DNA from: Macrostomum hystrix | Lineage: Eukaryota; Platyhelminthes; Macrostomidae | Assembly: GCA_950097015.1 (NCBI GenBank) | Contig: CATNEN010000024.1 | Location: forward strand, 682,001-746,000 | Length of the DNA stretch: 64,000 bases | Reading direction: 5' to 3' | Shown: positions 60,401-64,000 of the stretch, piece after piece | Numbering within the stretch: position 1 is the stretch's first letter | Layout of the letters: every line of letters begins with the position of its first letter | Notes under the pieces: generated by a model | What the model saw: the letters and a program-made list of their open reading frames with translations, nothing else | Told to the model about the DNA's origin: nothing | Databases searched by the model: none | Program-made: the position numbers and the translations under genes

Positions 60401-62928
60401 TTCAGGAGTCTATGACCAGGGCTACTCGGCCTGAGCATCAGATACAGCCCCGCAAAGTCCTGGATCCAGCCGCATACCTCTCACAGAGCTTTCTCCCGTG
60501 TCTCATCTCTGCCTTGTCTCATCTCTCCCGTGTCTCATCTCTCCCGTGTCTCATCTCTGCCTTGTCTCATCTCTCCCGTGTCTTATCTCTCCCGTGTCTC
60601 ATCTCTCCCGTGTCTCATCTCTGCCTTGTCTCATCTCTCCCGTGTCTCATCTCTCCCGTGTCTCATCTCTGCCTTGTCTCATCTCTCCCGTGTCTCATCT
60701 CTCCCGTGTCTCATCTCTGCCTTGTCTCATCTCTCCCTTGTCTCATCTCTGCCTTGTCTCATCTCTGCCTTGTCTCATCTCTCCCTTGTCTCATCTCTGC
60801 CTTGTCTCATCTCTGCCTTGTCTCATCTCTCCCTTGTCTCATCTCTCCCGTGTCTCATCTCTCCCGTGTCTCATCTCTGCCTTGTCTCATCTCTGCCTTG
60901 TCTCATCTCTGCCTTGTCTCATCTCTGCCTTGTCTCATCTCTCCCATGTCTCATCTCTGCCTTGTCTCATCTCTGCCTTGTCTCATCTCTCCCTTGTCTC
61001 ATCTCTCCCGTGTCTCATCTCTCCCGTGTCTCATCTCTCCCTTGTCTCATCTCTGCCTTGTCTCATCTCTGCCTTGTCTCATCTCTCCCTTGTCTCATCT
61101 CTCCCGTGTCTCATCTCTCCCGTGTCTCATCTCTCCCTTGTCTCATCTCTGCCTTGTCTCATCTCTGCCTTGTCTCATCTCTCCCGTGTCTCATCTCTCC
61201 CGTGTCTCATCTCTGCCTTGTCTCATCTCTCCCTTGTCTCATCTCTCCCGTGTCTCATCTCTCCCGTGTCTCATCTCTCCCTTGTCTCATCTCTGCCTTG
61301 TCTCATCTCTCCCTTGTCTCATCTCTCCCGTGTCTCATCTCTCCCGTGTCTCATCTCTCCCTTGTCTCATCTCTGCCTTGTCTCATCTCTCCCTTGTCTC
61401 ATCTCTCCCGTGTCTCATCTCTGCCTTGTCTCATCTCTCCCTTGTCTCATCTCTCCCGTGTCTCATCTCTCCCGTGTCTCATCTCTCCCGTGTCTCATCT
61501 CTCCCGTGTCTCATCTCTCCCGTGTCTCATCTCTCCCGTGTCTCATCTCTCCCTTGTCTCATCTCTCCCGTGTCTCATCTCTCCCGTGTCTCATCTCTGC
61601 CTTGTCTCATCTCTCCCTTGTCTCATCTCTGCCTTGTCTCATCTCTCCCGTGTCTCATCTCTCCCGTGTCTCATTTCTCCCGTGTCTCATCTCTCCCGTG
61701 TCTCATCTCTCCCTTGTCTCATCTCTCCCTTGTCTCATCTCTCCCTTGTCTCATCTCTCCCCTGTCTCATCTCTCCCCTGTCTCATCTCTCCCGTGTCTC
61801 ATCTCTCCCTTGTCTCATCTCTCCCCTGTCTCATCTCTCCCGTGTCTCATCTCTCCCGTGTCTCATCTCTCCCGTGTCTCATCTCTCCCCTGTCTCATCT
61901 CTCCCGTGTCTCATCTCTCCCGTGTCTCATCTCTCCCTTGTCTCATCTCTCCCGTGTCTCATCTCTCCCTTGTCTCATCTCTCCCCTGTCTCATCTCTCC
62001 CCTGTCTCATCTCTCCCGTGTCTCATCTCTCCCTTGTCTCATCTCTCCCCTGTCTCATCTCTCCCGTGTCTCATCTCTCCCCTGTCTCATCTCTCCCGTG
62101 TCTCATCTCTCCCTTGTCTCATCTCTCCCTTGTCTCATCTCTCCCTTGTCTCATCTCTCCCGTGTCTCATCTCTCCCGTGTCTCATCTCTCCCGTCTCTC
62201 ATCTCTCCGCTGTTTTATCTCTCCCGTGTCTCATCTCTCCCCTGTCTCATCTCTCCCGTGTCTCATCTCTCCCGTGTTTCATCTCTCCCGTGTCTCATCT
62301 GTCCCCTGTCTCATCTCTCCCGTGTCTCATCTCTCCCGTGTCTCATCTCTCCCGTGTCTCATCTCTCCGCTGTTTTATCTCTCCCGTGTCTCATCTCTCC
62401 CCTGTCTCATCTCTCCCGTGTCTCATCTCTCCCGTGTCTCATCTCTCCCGTGTCTCATCTCTCCCGTGTCTCATCTCTCCCGTGTCTCATCTCTCCTATG
62501 TCTCATGTCTCATACCTCTACTGCCTCATCTCTTATCTCTACTGTCTTATCTCCACTGTATCATCTCATGTCTTAACTCTAATTCTCATCTCTCCCGTGT
62601 CTCAACTTTTCCCTGTCTCTAATTCATCTCCGCTGTTTCTCATCCCGATGTGGTCTCTTGTATTCTTGTATATTCTTATAAGTGTGTCTAAGCAGGGCAG
62701 TGAGAATGAGCTATCAGACTCAGAACCCAATCGGAATTTCTACTCGAGGGTCGACAAATTAGAACAGAATCCATCTTATCTTGCAGCTGTAATTCGATAA
62801 TGAACAGGCAATGAAAGCTTACTCCAGTTGCGTCTTAGGCAGCCGGTCAATCTCGCACTGAAAGACCACCGTGTCATTAACAGACGCCTCCTTGTCCTGC
62901 GGCTGCTGACTGAACTCTGCGCTGACGT
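13532..62928 (-). CDS. dcc: Netrin receptor of the DCC/neogenin/Frazzled/UNC-40 family (partial, 5' end outside window)
   Basis: Fifteen exons on the minus strand, placed by domain content and matching splice phase, encode in order: Ig2 start (62823-62928), Ig2 end plus Ig3 start (51870-52244), Ig3 end plus Ig4 start (47565-47791), Ig4 end (43881-44081), FN1 start (36762-36954), FN1 end (28123-28341), FN2 (27156-27267, 21090-21631), FN3 (21090-21631), FN4 (20024-20260, 18909-19001), FN5-FN6 (16467-17096), juxtamembrane (15909-15965), transmembrane helix and cytoplasmic tail (15092-15802, 14520-14857) and C-terminus (13532-13621). The tail ends in [19 protein letters not shown], matching the P3 motif of DCC, neogenin and Frazzled. 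Receptors of this family sit in the growth-cone membrane, bind netrin through FN domains and steer axons. Ig1 and the signal peptide must lie beyond 64000. One join, inside FN1, is unresolved (candidates at 29041-29183 and 32754-32901). Introns are mostly minisatellite. Confidence 0.85.
13672..14465. repeat. 20-bp minisatellite in the last netrin-receptor intron
   Basis: About 39 head-to-tail copies of ggatcactggatgctattgg (exactly 20 bp throughout, so rows align). Differences are confined to a few positions (gct/gtc, ggg/ggt/gga). It fills nearly all of the intron between 14519 and 13622. Confidence 0.95.
14520..14857 (-). CDS. dcc: Netrin receptor cytoplasmic tail exon
   Basis: Low-complexity Ser/Ala/Gly-rich tail: [18 protein letters not shown], an Ala run, then Gly runs up to SQTSRS. 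Acceptor TTTCCAG before 14857 (phase 1) and donor GTAAGT at 14519-14514 (phase 0). Homopolymeric Gly codons at about 14551-14580 suggest length variation. Confidence 0.75.
14866..15000 (-). mobile_element. tRNA-like SINE fragment next to exon 14520-14857
   Basis: On the minus strand GGTCAGGAGTTCGAATCTC (14947-14965) is a strong B-box match, with GGCTTGTAGCACAG just 5' of it. No full element boundaries are seen. Confidence 0.3.
15092..15802 (-). CDS. dcc: Netrin receptor transmembrane and proximal cytoplasmic exon
   Basis: After [17 protein letters not shown] comes a hydrophobic helix (about 15675-15749, core [19 protein letters not shown]), then Cys and a basic stop-transfer stretch with GRRRR. 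Further on [16 protein letters not shown] aligns in order with the P1 motif of the family but has Cys where the Trp normally is. The rest is Gly/Pro/Ser-rich, with PPGTPPSYQ near the end. Acceptor CTCTAG before 15802; donor GTGAGT after 15092. Confidence 0.8.
15909..15965 (-). CDS. dcc: Netrin receptor juxtamembrane mini-exon (57 bp)
   Basis: Acceptor CTACGCAG, donor GTAAGT. Encodes [18 protein letters not shown] and is symmetrical (phase 1 at both ends), so it could be skipped without a frameshift. It links FN6 to the transmembrane exon. Confidence 0.7.
15966..16466. other. Intron with a short CCACCTC repeat
   Basis: About 8 units of the 20-bp type ccacctcactccgccagcag lie at about 16190-16340. 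The rest is unique and C-rich; nothing else was recognised. Confidence 0.6.
16467..17096 (-). CDS. dcc: Netrin receptor exon with FN5 and FN6
   Basis: Two fibronectin type III domains in one 630-bp exon. FN5: [20 protein letters not shown] ... [17 protein letters not shown]6: [20 protein letters not shown], then [11 protein letters not shown] ... [20 protein letters not shown]. The Trp and Tyr/Leu framework of FN3 domains is intact. Acceptor TTTTCCAG; donor GTGAGC; phase 1 both ends. Confidence 0.85.
17097..18167. other. Intron with two short arrays
   Basis: About 4-5 copies of a 33-bp unit (core ctggcactcttcccattgc) at 17250-17430, then 4 copies of a 35-bp unit (core ctgtcactctcgcactggc) at 17445-17605. 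From 17606 to 18167 the sequence is unique AT-rich intron. Confidence 0.6.
18168..18615. repeat. 22-bp minisatellite
   Basis: About 20 copies with core acctgttagacatttgatg; edge copies are degenerate. Lies in the intron between FN4 end and FN5. Confidence 0.9.
18909..19001 (-). CDS. dcc: Netrin receptor exon, end of FN4
   Basis: 93-bp symmetrical phase-1 exon: [20 protein letters not shown] through KTQSEA. It supplies the F and G strands of FN4 begun at 20024-20260. Acceptor GTTCCAG, donor GTGAGT. Confidence 0.8.
19330..19975. repeat. Degenerate repeat region
   Basis: Irregular AT-rich repeats built around attctaggaaatctcacat-like words, diverged in sequence and spacing. It looks like an old, decayed array in the FN4 intron. 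Confidence 0.5.
20024..20260 (-). CDS. dcc: Netrin receptor exon, start of FN4
   Basis: [16 protein letters not shown] leads into [20 protein letters not shown] and the [13 protein letters not shown] strand of an FN3 domain, ending FQIRGL. Acceptor TTGCCAG, donor GTGAGC, phase 1 at both ends. Confidence 0.8.
20270..21060. repeat. 23-bp minisatellite
   Basis: About 34 copies with core gagtctaacaggcagcacac. Units near 20300-20450 are variants (gtgtacacctt), and the last three near 21000-21055 carry tccatcaggtag. It occupies nearly the whole intron between FN3 and FN4 exons. Confidence 0.95.
21090..21631 (-). CDS. dcc: Netrin receptor exon, end of FN2 and all of FN3
   Basis: Begins [20 protein letters not shown] and finishes FN2 at [18 protein letters not shown]3 follows: [35 protein letters not shown], then [20 protein letters not shown]. 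Acceptor TATCCCAG (phase 2); donor CCA|GTGAGC at the TATCAGTCAGCCA end (phase 1). Confidence 0.8.
21660..21870. repeat. 20-bp minisatellite
   Basis: About 10 copies of cggacgaagctcaacggaat, starting roughly 30 bases upstream of the exon 21090-21631 acceptor. Confidence 0.85.
21871..22559. other. Unique intron sequence
   Basis: Mixed composition with no supported exon, RNA or element between two arrays of the FN2 intron. Confidence 0.4.
22560..27100. repeat. 4.5-kb decamer array (gatggagaga)
   Basis: About 450 copies of a 10-bp unit gatggagaga with variants ggga, gaaga, ttga and ctga. A register shift occurs near 23878. Rare variants recur 2,060 bp apart (24421 and 26481; 23901 and 25961), showing a large internal duplication. 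Purines lie on the plus strand, so the receptor pre-mRNA carries a CU-rich tract. Open frames here, including one of 1535 codons on the minus strand, result from the unit having almost no way to form stops. Confidence 0.97.
27156..27267 (-). CDS. dcc: Netrin receptor exon, start of FN2
   Basis: [20 protein letters not shown] then [16 protein letters not shown]: the A and B strands of an FN3 domain with the conserved Trp. Acceptor TTGACAG, donor GTGAGT, ending in phase 2 and completing a Met codon with exon 21090-21631. Confidence 0.8.
27268..27480. other. Unique intron sequence
   Basis: Short unique stretch between exon 27156-27267 and the 19-bp array; nothing recognised. Confidence 0.4.
27481..28108. 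repeat. 19-bp minisatellite
   Basis: About 33 copies of acaactcaagccacccatt, highly uniform. Its last unit ends about 14 bases from the donor-side edge of exon 28123-28341. Confidence 0.95.
28123..28341 (-). CDS. dcc: Netrin receptor exon, end of FN1
   Basis: [20 protein letters not shown], then [20 protein letters not shown] and [22 protein letters not shown] and G strands of an FN3 domain. Donor GTGCGT (phase 1) joins 27267 as Ala. The acceptor was placed at TTCCAAG before 28341; this side is less certain because the upstream join is unresolved. Confidence 0.7.
28700..28908. repeat. GA-rich array of about 15-16 bp
   Basis: About 13 copies of gcagagagagtagggg-like units; purine-only on the plus strand. 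Confidence 0.85.
29041..29183 (-). CDS. dcc: Candidate exon joining the two halves of FN1
   Basis: A GC-rich stretch open in one frame ([20 protein letters not shown] ...), bounded by ATCAG before 29183 and CGG|GTAGAG after 29041. Its length fits exactly: it takes phase 2 from the FN1 start exon and gives phase 1 to 28341. The sequence is not clearly FN3-like and would be a long loop insertion, so this is tentative; the competing candidate is 32754-32901. Confidence 0.3.
29470..30010. repeat. 32-bp minisatellite
   Basis: About 17 copies with core gataaggacaccagtagata. Lies in the FN1 intron. Confidence 0.95.
30011..30320. other. Unique intron sequence
   Basis: AT-rich, no exon or element recognised. 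Confidence 0.4.
30395..32575. repeat. 21-bp purine-rich array
   Basis: About 104 copies of a 21-bp unit gagagagatgagaatcgtga with three main variants (accgagttg, atcgagttg, atcgtgatg) and a recurrent marker block containing gatgatgatcgtgttgag. It is open in the plus frame (594 codons, period REMRTEL) because 21 is a multiple of three. Confidence 0.95.
32754..32901 (-). CDS. dcc: Alternative candidate exon within FN1 (Gln-rich)
   Basis: After CTCTACCCAG the frame reads [20 protein letters not shown] then [20 protein letters not shown] and looks protein-like; the other two frames hit stops. It is phase-consistent if the FN1 start exon uses its second donor (TGG|GTTAGG, phase 0) and this exon ends at GTATTC after 32754. 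Could be an alternative exon to 29041-29183, or either may be false. Confidence 0.35.
33265..34290. repeat. 24-bp minisatellite
   Basis: About 42 copies with core gaatctgcgacctgaactgc. A distinctive aaaaaatggct variant recurs at 33541 and 33925 in the same neighbourhood of variants, revealing a 384-bp (16-unit) internal duplication. Long frames on both strands are a consequence of the 24-bp period. Confidence 0.95.
34291..34849. other. Unique intron sequence
   Basis: Contains a GC-rich patch at about 34420-34480 behind a GATTGCAG, but no frame reads like FN3 or Ig and no phase-compatible exon was found. Confidence 0.4.
34850..35187. repeat. 19-bp array, left part (split by mariner)
   Basis: Units of about 19 bp built from ctacctataaactaccaat with many substitutions. 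It resumes at 36470 on the other side of the transposon, so one array was interrupted by the insertion. Confidence 0.85.
35190..36465 (-). mobile_element. Full-length mariner transposon
   Basis: 1276 bp. The terminal 29 bases (TAAGGGTGAGCCAAAAGTTT and nine more) are identical in inverted orientation at 35190-35218 and 36437-36465. TA dinucleotides flank it at 35188-35189 and 36466-36467. It encodes one uninterrupted transposase on the minus strand. Size, ends and TA duplication are typical of mariner. Lies in the FN1 intron of the netrin-receptor gene, in the same orientation as that gene. Confidence 0.93.
35262..36284 (-). CDS. Mariner transposase, 340 residues, intact
   Basis: Cut-and-paste transposase acting in the nucleus on the element's inverted ends. 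The N-terminus has two helix-turn-helix segments (about 1-60, ending [10 protein letters not shown], and 75-115 with [20 protein letters not shown]) joined by the GRPP linker. The catalytic triad is D153 (AQDEKWV), D242 (LLFDNARPH) and D277 ([13 protein letters not shown]); the spacing of 34 residues between the last two defines DD34D mariner. Length matches the family (about 345). No stop or frameshift breaks the frame. Its base composition is unlike the surrounding repeats, as expected for an insertion. Whether it is active cannot be judged from one copy. Confidence 0.93.
   Translation of the reverse strand: MDMPKNEWRAILLNHFHAGRNAAEAHRELSSLMGHHAPSKSTVYEWFARFVEEDWNLCDKPRSGRPPTADQGAVLHALEDNPEYSVRKLSATTGVPYSTVRRSLHDAGKVPKKPTLVPHELTPQQMGTRVEMATSNLLQAHSPYFLKSIIAQDEKWVSYENPIASAVWVNADEEPPICSRRDPHCGKELLSFWFCSSGPIFWELIPHGVAVTAAVICEELEQVAHRLRSVCPGHRDKVLLFDNARPHKARITQAKLASLGFSVLPHPPYSPDLSPCDYHVFRSLQNFCDGRRFANKQHVELAVQEWIDSRPRSFWMEGIEALPMRWERVKVLNGNYVTSF
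36470..36745. repeat. 19-bp array, right part
   Basis: Continuation of the ctacctataaactaccaat array after the mariner insertion, ending close to the FN1 start exon. Confidence 0.8.
36762..36954 (-). CDS. dcc: Netrin receptor exon, start of FN1
   Basis: [40 protein letters not shown] and [15 protein letters not shown]: linker plus A-C strands of an FN3 domain. Acceptor TTCACAG before 36954 takes phase 1 from the Ig4 exon. Donor CCAG|GTGGGT (phase 2) overlaps a second donor GTTAGG three bases later (phase 0). Confidence 0.75.
36962..39415. repeat. 34-bp minisatellite
   Basis: About 72 copies with core ctgaacagaatggaaggata plus variable cggat/tggaa tails. A block of 15 units (about 37081-37590) is repeated directly after itself with a 510-bp offset. 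Starts about 8 bases upstream of the acceptor-side edge of exon 36762-36954. Confidence 0.95.
39416..40170. other. Unique intron sequence
   Basis: AT-rich, no exon recognised. Confidence 0.4.
40171..40440 (+). mobile_element. tRNA-derived SINE
   Basis: GCAGCCTTGTGGTGGAAGAG looks like a tRNA-type A-box region and GGGGGTTCGATTCC (about 40216-40229) like a B box. Next comes TGTGTCCCTTGGCAAGACAA, a motif common downstream of the tRNA head in many invertebrate SINEs, then a GC-rich body. The 3' boundary is uncertain. Confidence 0.5.
40635..41455. repeat. 19-bp array, reverse-complement of the 34850-36745 unit
   Basis: Units of about 19 bp built from ggtagattggtagtttata, the reverse complement of the array near 35 kb. 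The better-conserved part alternates gattgg and cagatagg units, giving a dimeric period of about 38 bp. Confidence 0.9.
41456..41960. other. Unique intron sequence
   Basis: No gene, RNA or element recognised between two arrays. Confidence 0.4.
41961..42820. repeat. 11-bp array
   Basis: About 78 copies of actagaatcac with variants (catac, ttaa). The left 250 bp is more degenerate than the right part. Confidence 0.93.
42821..43554. other. Unique intron sequence with purine-rich end
   Basis: From about 43265 the plus strand is almost all purine (aggagaaatggagag-like words) without a strict period. No exon recognised. Confidence 0.4.
43555..43855. repeat. 32-bp G-rich minisatellite
   Basis: About 9 nearly identical copies with core gggaagcaataggagagggg. 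The GGGGGG runs could allow G-quadruplex formation on the plus strand. Ends about 25 bases from exon 43881-44081. Confidence 0.93.
43881..44081 (-). CDS. dcc: Netrin receptor exon, end of Ig4
   Basis: [20 protein letters not shown] gives the C strand with Trp; [20 protein letters not shown] gives the DxGxYxC F strand. Acceptor CAACGCAG; donor GTGAGT. The exon is wedged between a 32-bp array ending near 43855 and a 21-bp array starting near 44105. Confidence 0.85.
44105..44527. repeat. 21-bp minisatellite
   Basis: About 20 copies of cacctcccagttcctcagtc plus one base. Begins about 24 bases upstream (in transcript sense) of exon 43881-44081. Confidence 0.95.
44540..46045. repeat. 33-bp minisatellite, highly homogeneous
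   Basis: About 45 copies with core cattaatagccagtccatat; most differ only at one position (cagtcc or cagacc). The minus strand is open for 509 codons with period [11 protein letters not shown], an artefact of the 33-bp length. Confidence 0.95.
46046..47040. other. Unique intron sequence
   Basis: About 1 kb without a recognisable exon; a plus-strand frame at 46376-46669 lacks any domain and is on the non-coding strand of the gene. Confidence 0.4.
47050..47550. repeat. 11-bp array
   Basis: About 45 copies of gaacagagagt with variants (aatg, cacagagt). Runs to within about 15 bases of the donor-side edge of exon 47565-47791. Confidence 0.95.
47565..47791 (-). CDS. dcc: Netrin receptor exon, end of Ig3 and start of Ig4
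   Basis: [20 protein letters not shown] then [20 protein letters not shown] closes Ig3 (DSGGYVC). [20 protein letters not shown] and ATLRCQTKG open Ig4 with its first Cys. Acceptor TCGCCAG (phase 2), donor GTTAGA (phase 1). An 11-bp array begins within about 15 bases of the donor. Confidence 0.85.
47805..47865 (-). mobile_element. tRNA-like B-box fragment beside exon 47565-47791
   Basis: Minus-strand GTCACGAGTTCGAATCCT (47815-47832) matches a tRNA T-arm/B box. It is a short remnant lying between the acceptor and the rest of the intron. Confidence 0.25.
47950..48610. repeat. Purine-rich array of about 21-23 bp
   Basis: About 30 copies of gatgagataaacaggagaga-like units with length variation. 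Confidence 0.9.
48611..49869. other. Unique intron sequence with an inverted-repeat element
   Basis: Mostly unique. Contains the inverted repeat at 49088-49332 listed separately. No exon found. Confidence 0.4.
49088..49332. mobile_element. Inverted-repeat element with tRNA-like centre
   Basis: Two 47-base arms, 49088-49134 and 49286-49332, are near-perfect reverse complements (shared core tctcattgtcaggcagtg). The 150-base centre includes GAGCTCGATTCC (about 49189-49200), which resembles a B box. This could be a short foldback transposon or two SINE ends in opposite orientation. Confidence 0.5.
49870..50605. repeat. 16-17-bp array
   Basis: About 43 copies of cacattcccctcagcta with frequent one-base length changes. 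Confidence 0.93.
50606..51149. other. Unique intron sequence
   Basis: Nothing recognised. Confidence 0.4.
51150..51730. repeat. 23-bp minisatellite
   Basis: About 25 copies with core acagactatagtaaacctgt. Confidence 0.95.
51795..51860 (-). mobile_element. tRNA-like B-box fragment beside exon 51870-52244
   Basis: Minus-strand CCAGAGTTCGAATCCTGG (about 51818-51835) is a B-box-like remnant a few tens of bases beyond the splice donor. Confidence 0.25.
51870..52244 (-). CDS. dcc: Netrin receptor exon, end of Ig2 and start of Ig3
   Basis: [20 protein letters not shown] starts at the C-strand Trp of Ig2, whose F strand is YGLYSCAAP. Ig3 begins [20 protein letters not shown] and [20 protein letters not shown]. 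Acceptor CAACCAG, donor ACAGG|GTGAGC, phase 2 both ends. Confidence 0.85.
52310..53020. repeat. 19-bp array
   Basis: About 36 copies of caacaggtaaattcagaat with interchangeable modules (cattatc, catcatcg, gaaaattc). Confidence 0.92.
53021..53459. other. Unique intron sequence
   Basis: Nothing recognised. Confidence 0.4.
53460..56780. repeat. 3.3-kb 16-bp array
   Basis: About 205 copies of tgtctctgattctatc. Rare variants (atcttcgatt at about 54090 and 55356; ctctctggct at about 54596 and 55862) recur with a 1,266-bp offset, so a large block was duplicated. Confidence 0.96.
56781..57434. other. Unique intron sequence
   Basis: A somewhat GC-rich patch at 57060-57360 has no frame resembling an Ig domain. 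Confidence 0.4.
57435..57990. repeat. CTG-rich trinucleotide tract
   Basis: About 550 bp of ctg/cta/ttg/ccg triplets dominated by CTG, with partial longer-period duplications (for example ttactgctgccactgctacc). The gene's transcript would carry mainly CAG-type repeats. Leu-rich and Ala-rich frames across it are artefacts. Confidence 0.93.
57991..59004. other. Unique intron sequence
   Basis: About 1 kb; no exon or element recognised. Confidence 0.4.
59005..59765. repeat. 16-bp AT-rich array
   Basis: About 47 copies of atatttaggtgaatgg with variants; a composite block around ggatgttttggtaaaatg recurs about every 100 bp. Confidence 0.92.
59766..60484. other. Unique intron sequence
   Basis: Open frames here (59857-60129, 60083-60391) lack recognisable domains and lie on the strand opposite the gene. 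Confidence 0.4.
60485..62625. repeat. 2.1-kb pyrimidine-rich 16-bp array
   Basis: About 133 copies of tctcatctctcccgtg with variants (gccttg, cccttg, cccctg). All three plus frames stay open for 690-756 codons because the unit rarely forms a stop. Confidence 0.96.
62823..62928 (-). CDS. dcc: Netrin receptor exon, start of Ig2
   Basis: [20 protein letters not shown] then [15 protein letters not shown] and B strands of an Ig domain with the first Cys. Donor GTAAGC (phase 2) joins 52244 as Glu-Trp-His-Tyr. The acceptor (GTCTAG before 62928) is a best guess; the exon might extend a little upstream. Confidence 0.7.
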
Positions 62929-63409
62929 CTAGACCCGTGTTCGATGATCGCACATGAAGAAAGTGGTGGGTCGGAGGTTGGGGTTGGTGTTAAGTTGTGA
63001 TAGACTTCCGTCAGTGTGAAGTGGTCGAATTGCCAGCCTCCGCAATATTATCTTATCCTCCACTCGCGCATACCGTATTCTACCCGTTACTCATCAATCA
63101 AGAGTTTTGTGTTGTGAGCATGACTCATACACCCACACACACCCACACACACACCCACACACACTGTCTCAAAGTTTCAGCTGAGTAGTGCCTTCCTGTT
63201 CTGATTTTCTGCATAGCTGCCCGCCGCCGCCTGACCTCAGCCGACGCCGAAACGAAGCGACTCAATTGGCAGCTAGTCAATCAATTTGTCAGGACGCCTG
63301 CTTTGCAACATTGACACTGCATGGTTTCCGATGTATGGGCAGCGCTATTCAAAGTAAATGCTAAACCTCAGCTTTACTTGCTGCTAGGTGCCCTTAATGA
63401 AATCCCTAA
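62929..63409. other. Unique sequence upstream of the Ig2 exon
   Basis: Contains a short CA/CCCACA tract at about 63130-63165. A GC-rich patch at 63215-63290 was checked for Ig1 and does not fit. Confidence 0.4.
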
Positions 63410-64000
63410 ATTTTCAGATTAAAAATCCCAAGATTTTCAGACTAGAAATCCTAAGATTTTTTTGGTTAGAAATCCCAAGATTTTCAGGCTAGAAATCCCA
63501 AGATTTTCAGGCTAGAAATCCCATGATTTCCAGGCTAGAAATCACAAGATTTTCAGACTAGAAATCCCAAGATTCTCAGGCTAGAAATCCCAAGATTTTC
63601 AGATTAGAAATCCCATGATTTCCAGGCTAGAAATCCCAAGATTTTCAGACTAGAAATCCCAAGATTCTCAGGCTAGAAATCCCAAGATTTTCAGACTAGA
63701 AATCCCAAGATTCTCAGGCTAGAAATCCCAAGATTTTCAGGCTAGAAATCCCATGATTTCCAGGCTAGAAATACCAAGATTTTCAGGCTAGAAATCCCAA
63801 GATTTTCAGGCTAGAAATCCCAAGATTTTCAGGCTAGAAATCCCATGATTTCCAGGCTAGAAATCACAAGATTTTCATGCTAGAAATCCCAAGATTTTTT
63901 TGGCGAGAAATCCCAAGATTTTCAGGCTAGAAATCCCAAGATTTTCAGGCTAGAAATCCCAAGATTTTCAGGCTAGAAATCCCATGATTTTCAGGCTAGA
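63410..64000. repeat. 23-bp minisatellite at the right edge
   Basis: About 25 copies with core agaaatcccaagattttcag; continues past the window. Confidence 0.95.

Noticed and set aside
60412-62800. Three parallel plus-strand frames of 690-756 codons
   Set aside because: All three frames are open at once across a 16-bp array, which only composition can explain.
63215-63290. GC-rich patch as the Ig1 exon
   Set aside because: One frame is open but lacks the DxGxYxC strand and any phase match with 62928.

Overview
This window is eukaryotic: coding sequence is broken by GT-AG introns (one GC-AG), and reading frames join only after splicing. It reads as an invertebrate animal genome. GC-rich exons with long Ala, Gly, Gln and Ser runs, compact winged-helix, F-box and Ig/FN proteins, tRNA-derived SINE pieces and extreme minisatellite content would fit a free-living flatworm of the Macrostomum kind; that assignment is inference, not proof.

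Three genes and one transposon can be supported. (1) A five-exon plus-strand gene at 486-6728 joins into a 729-codon protein with three N-terminal winged-helix-like repeats arranged as in Egalitarian, the dynein/BicD mRNA-transport adaptor; no DEDD exonuclease domain is visible. (2) A three-exon plus-strand gene at 10271-12801 encodes a 497-residue F-box/leucine-rich-repeat protein whose C-terminus closely follows FBXL16; its first intron uses a GC donor. (3) A minus-strand gene runs from at least 62928 down to 13532 (about 49.4 kb, continuing past the window's right edge) and encodes a netrin-receptor homologue of the DCC/neogenin/Frazzled/UNC-40 family: Ig2 to Ig4, FN1 to FN6, a transmembrane helix, a P1-like segment and a C-terminal P3 motif. 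Fifteen exons were placed by domain content and splice phase; fourteen of the joins are accounted for except one, inside FN1, where two candidate exons both satisfy the phase. (4) A full-length mariner element (DD34D transposase, intact ORF, identical terminal inverted repeats, TA target duplication) lies at 35190-36465, antisense to nothing obvious and inside one intron of the netrin-receptor gene.

About half of the window (roughly 32 kb by summing the arrays) is tandem repeat. More than thirty arrays with units of 10 to 51 bp occupy almost every intron and the intergenic gaps, each with its own unit. Many start within 10 to 60 bp of an exon edge. The largest are a decamer array at 22560-27100, a 16-mer array at 53460-56780, a 34-mer array at 36962-39415, a 21-mer array at 30395-32575 and a 16-mer array at 60485-62625. 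Several show second-level duplications (2,060, 1,266, 510 and 384 bp). The very long open frames across these arrays are composition artefacts, not genes.

The FBXL16-like and netrin-receptor genes converge, with stop codons 730 bp apart. Nothing here forms an operon or a defence-type system; the notable biology is a conserved axon-guidance receptor gene whose introns have been filled with locally generated minisatellites.
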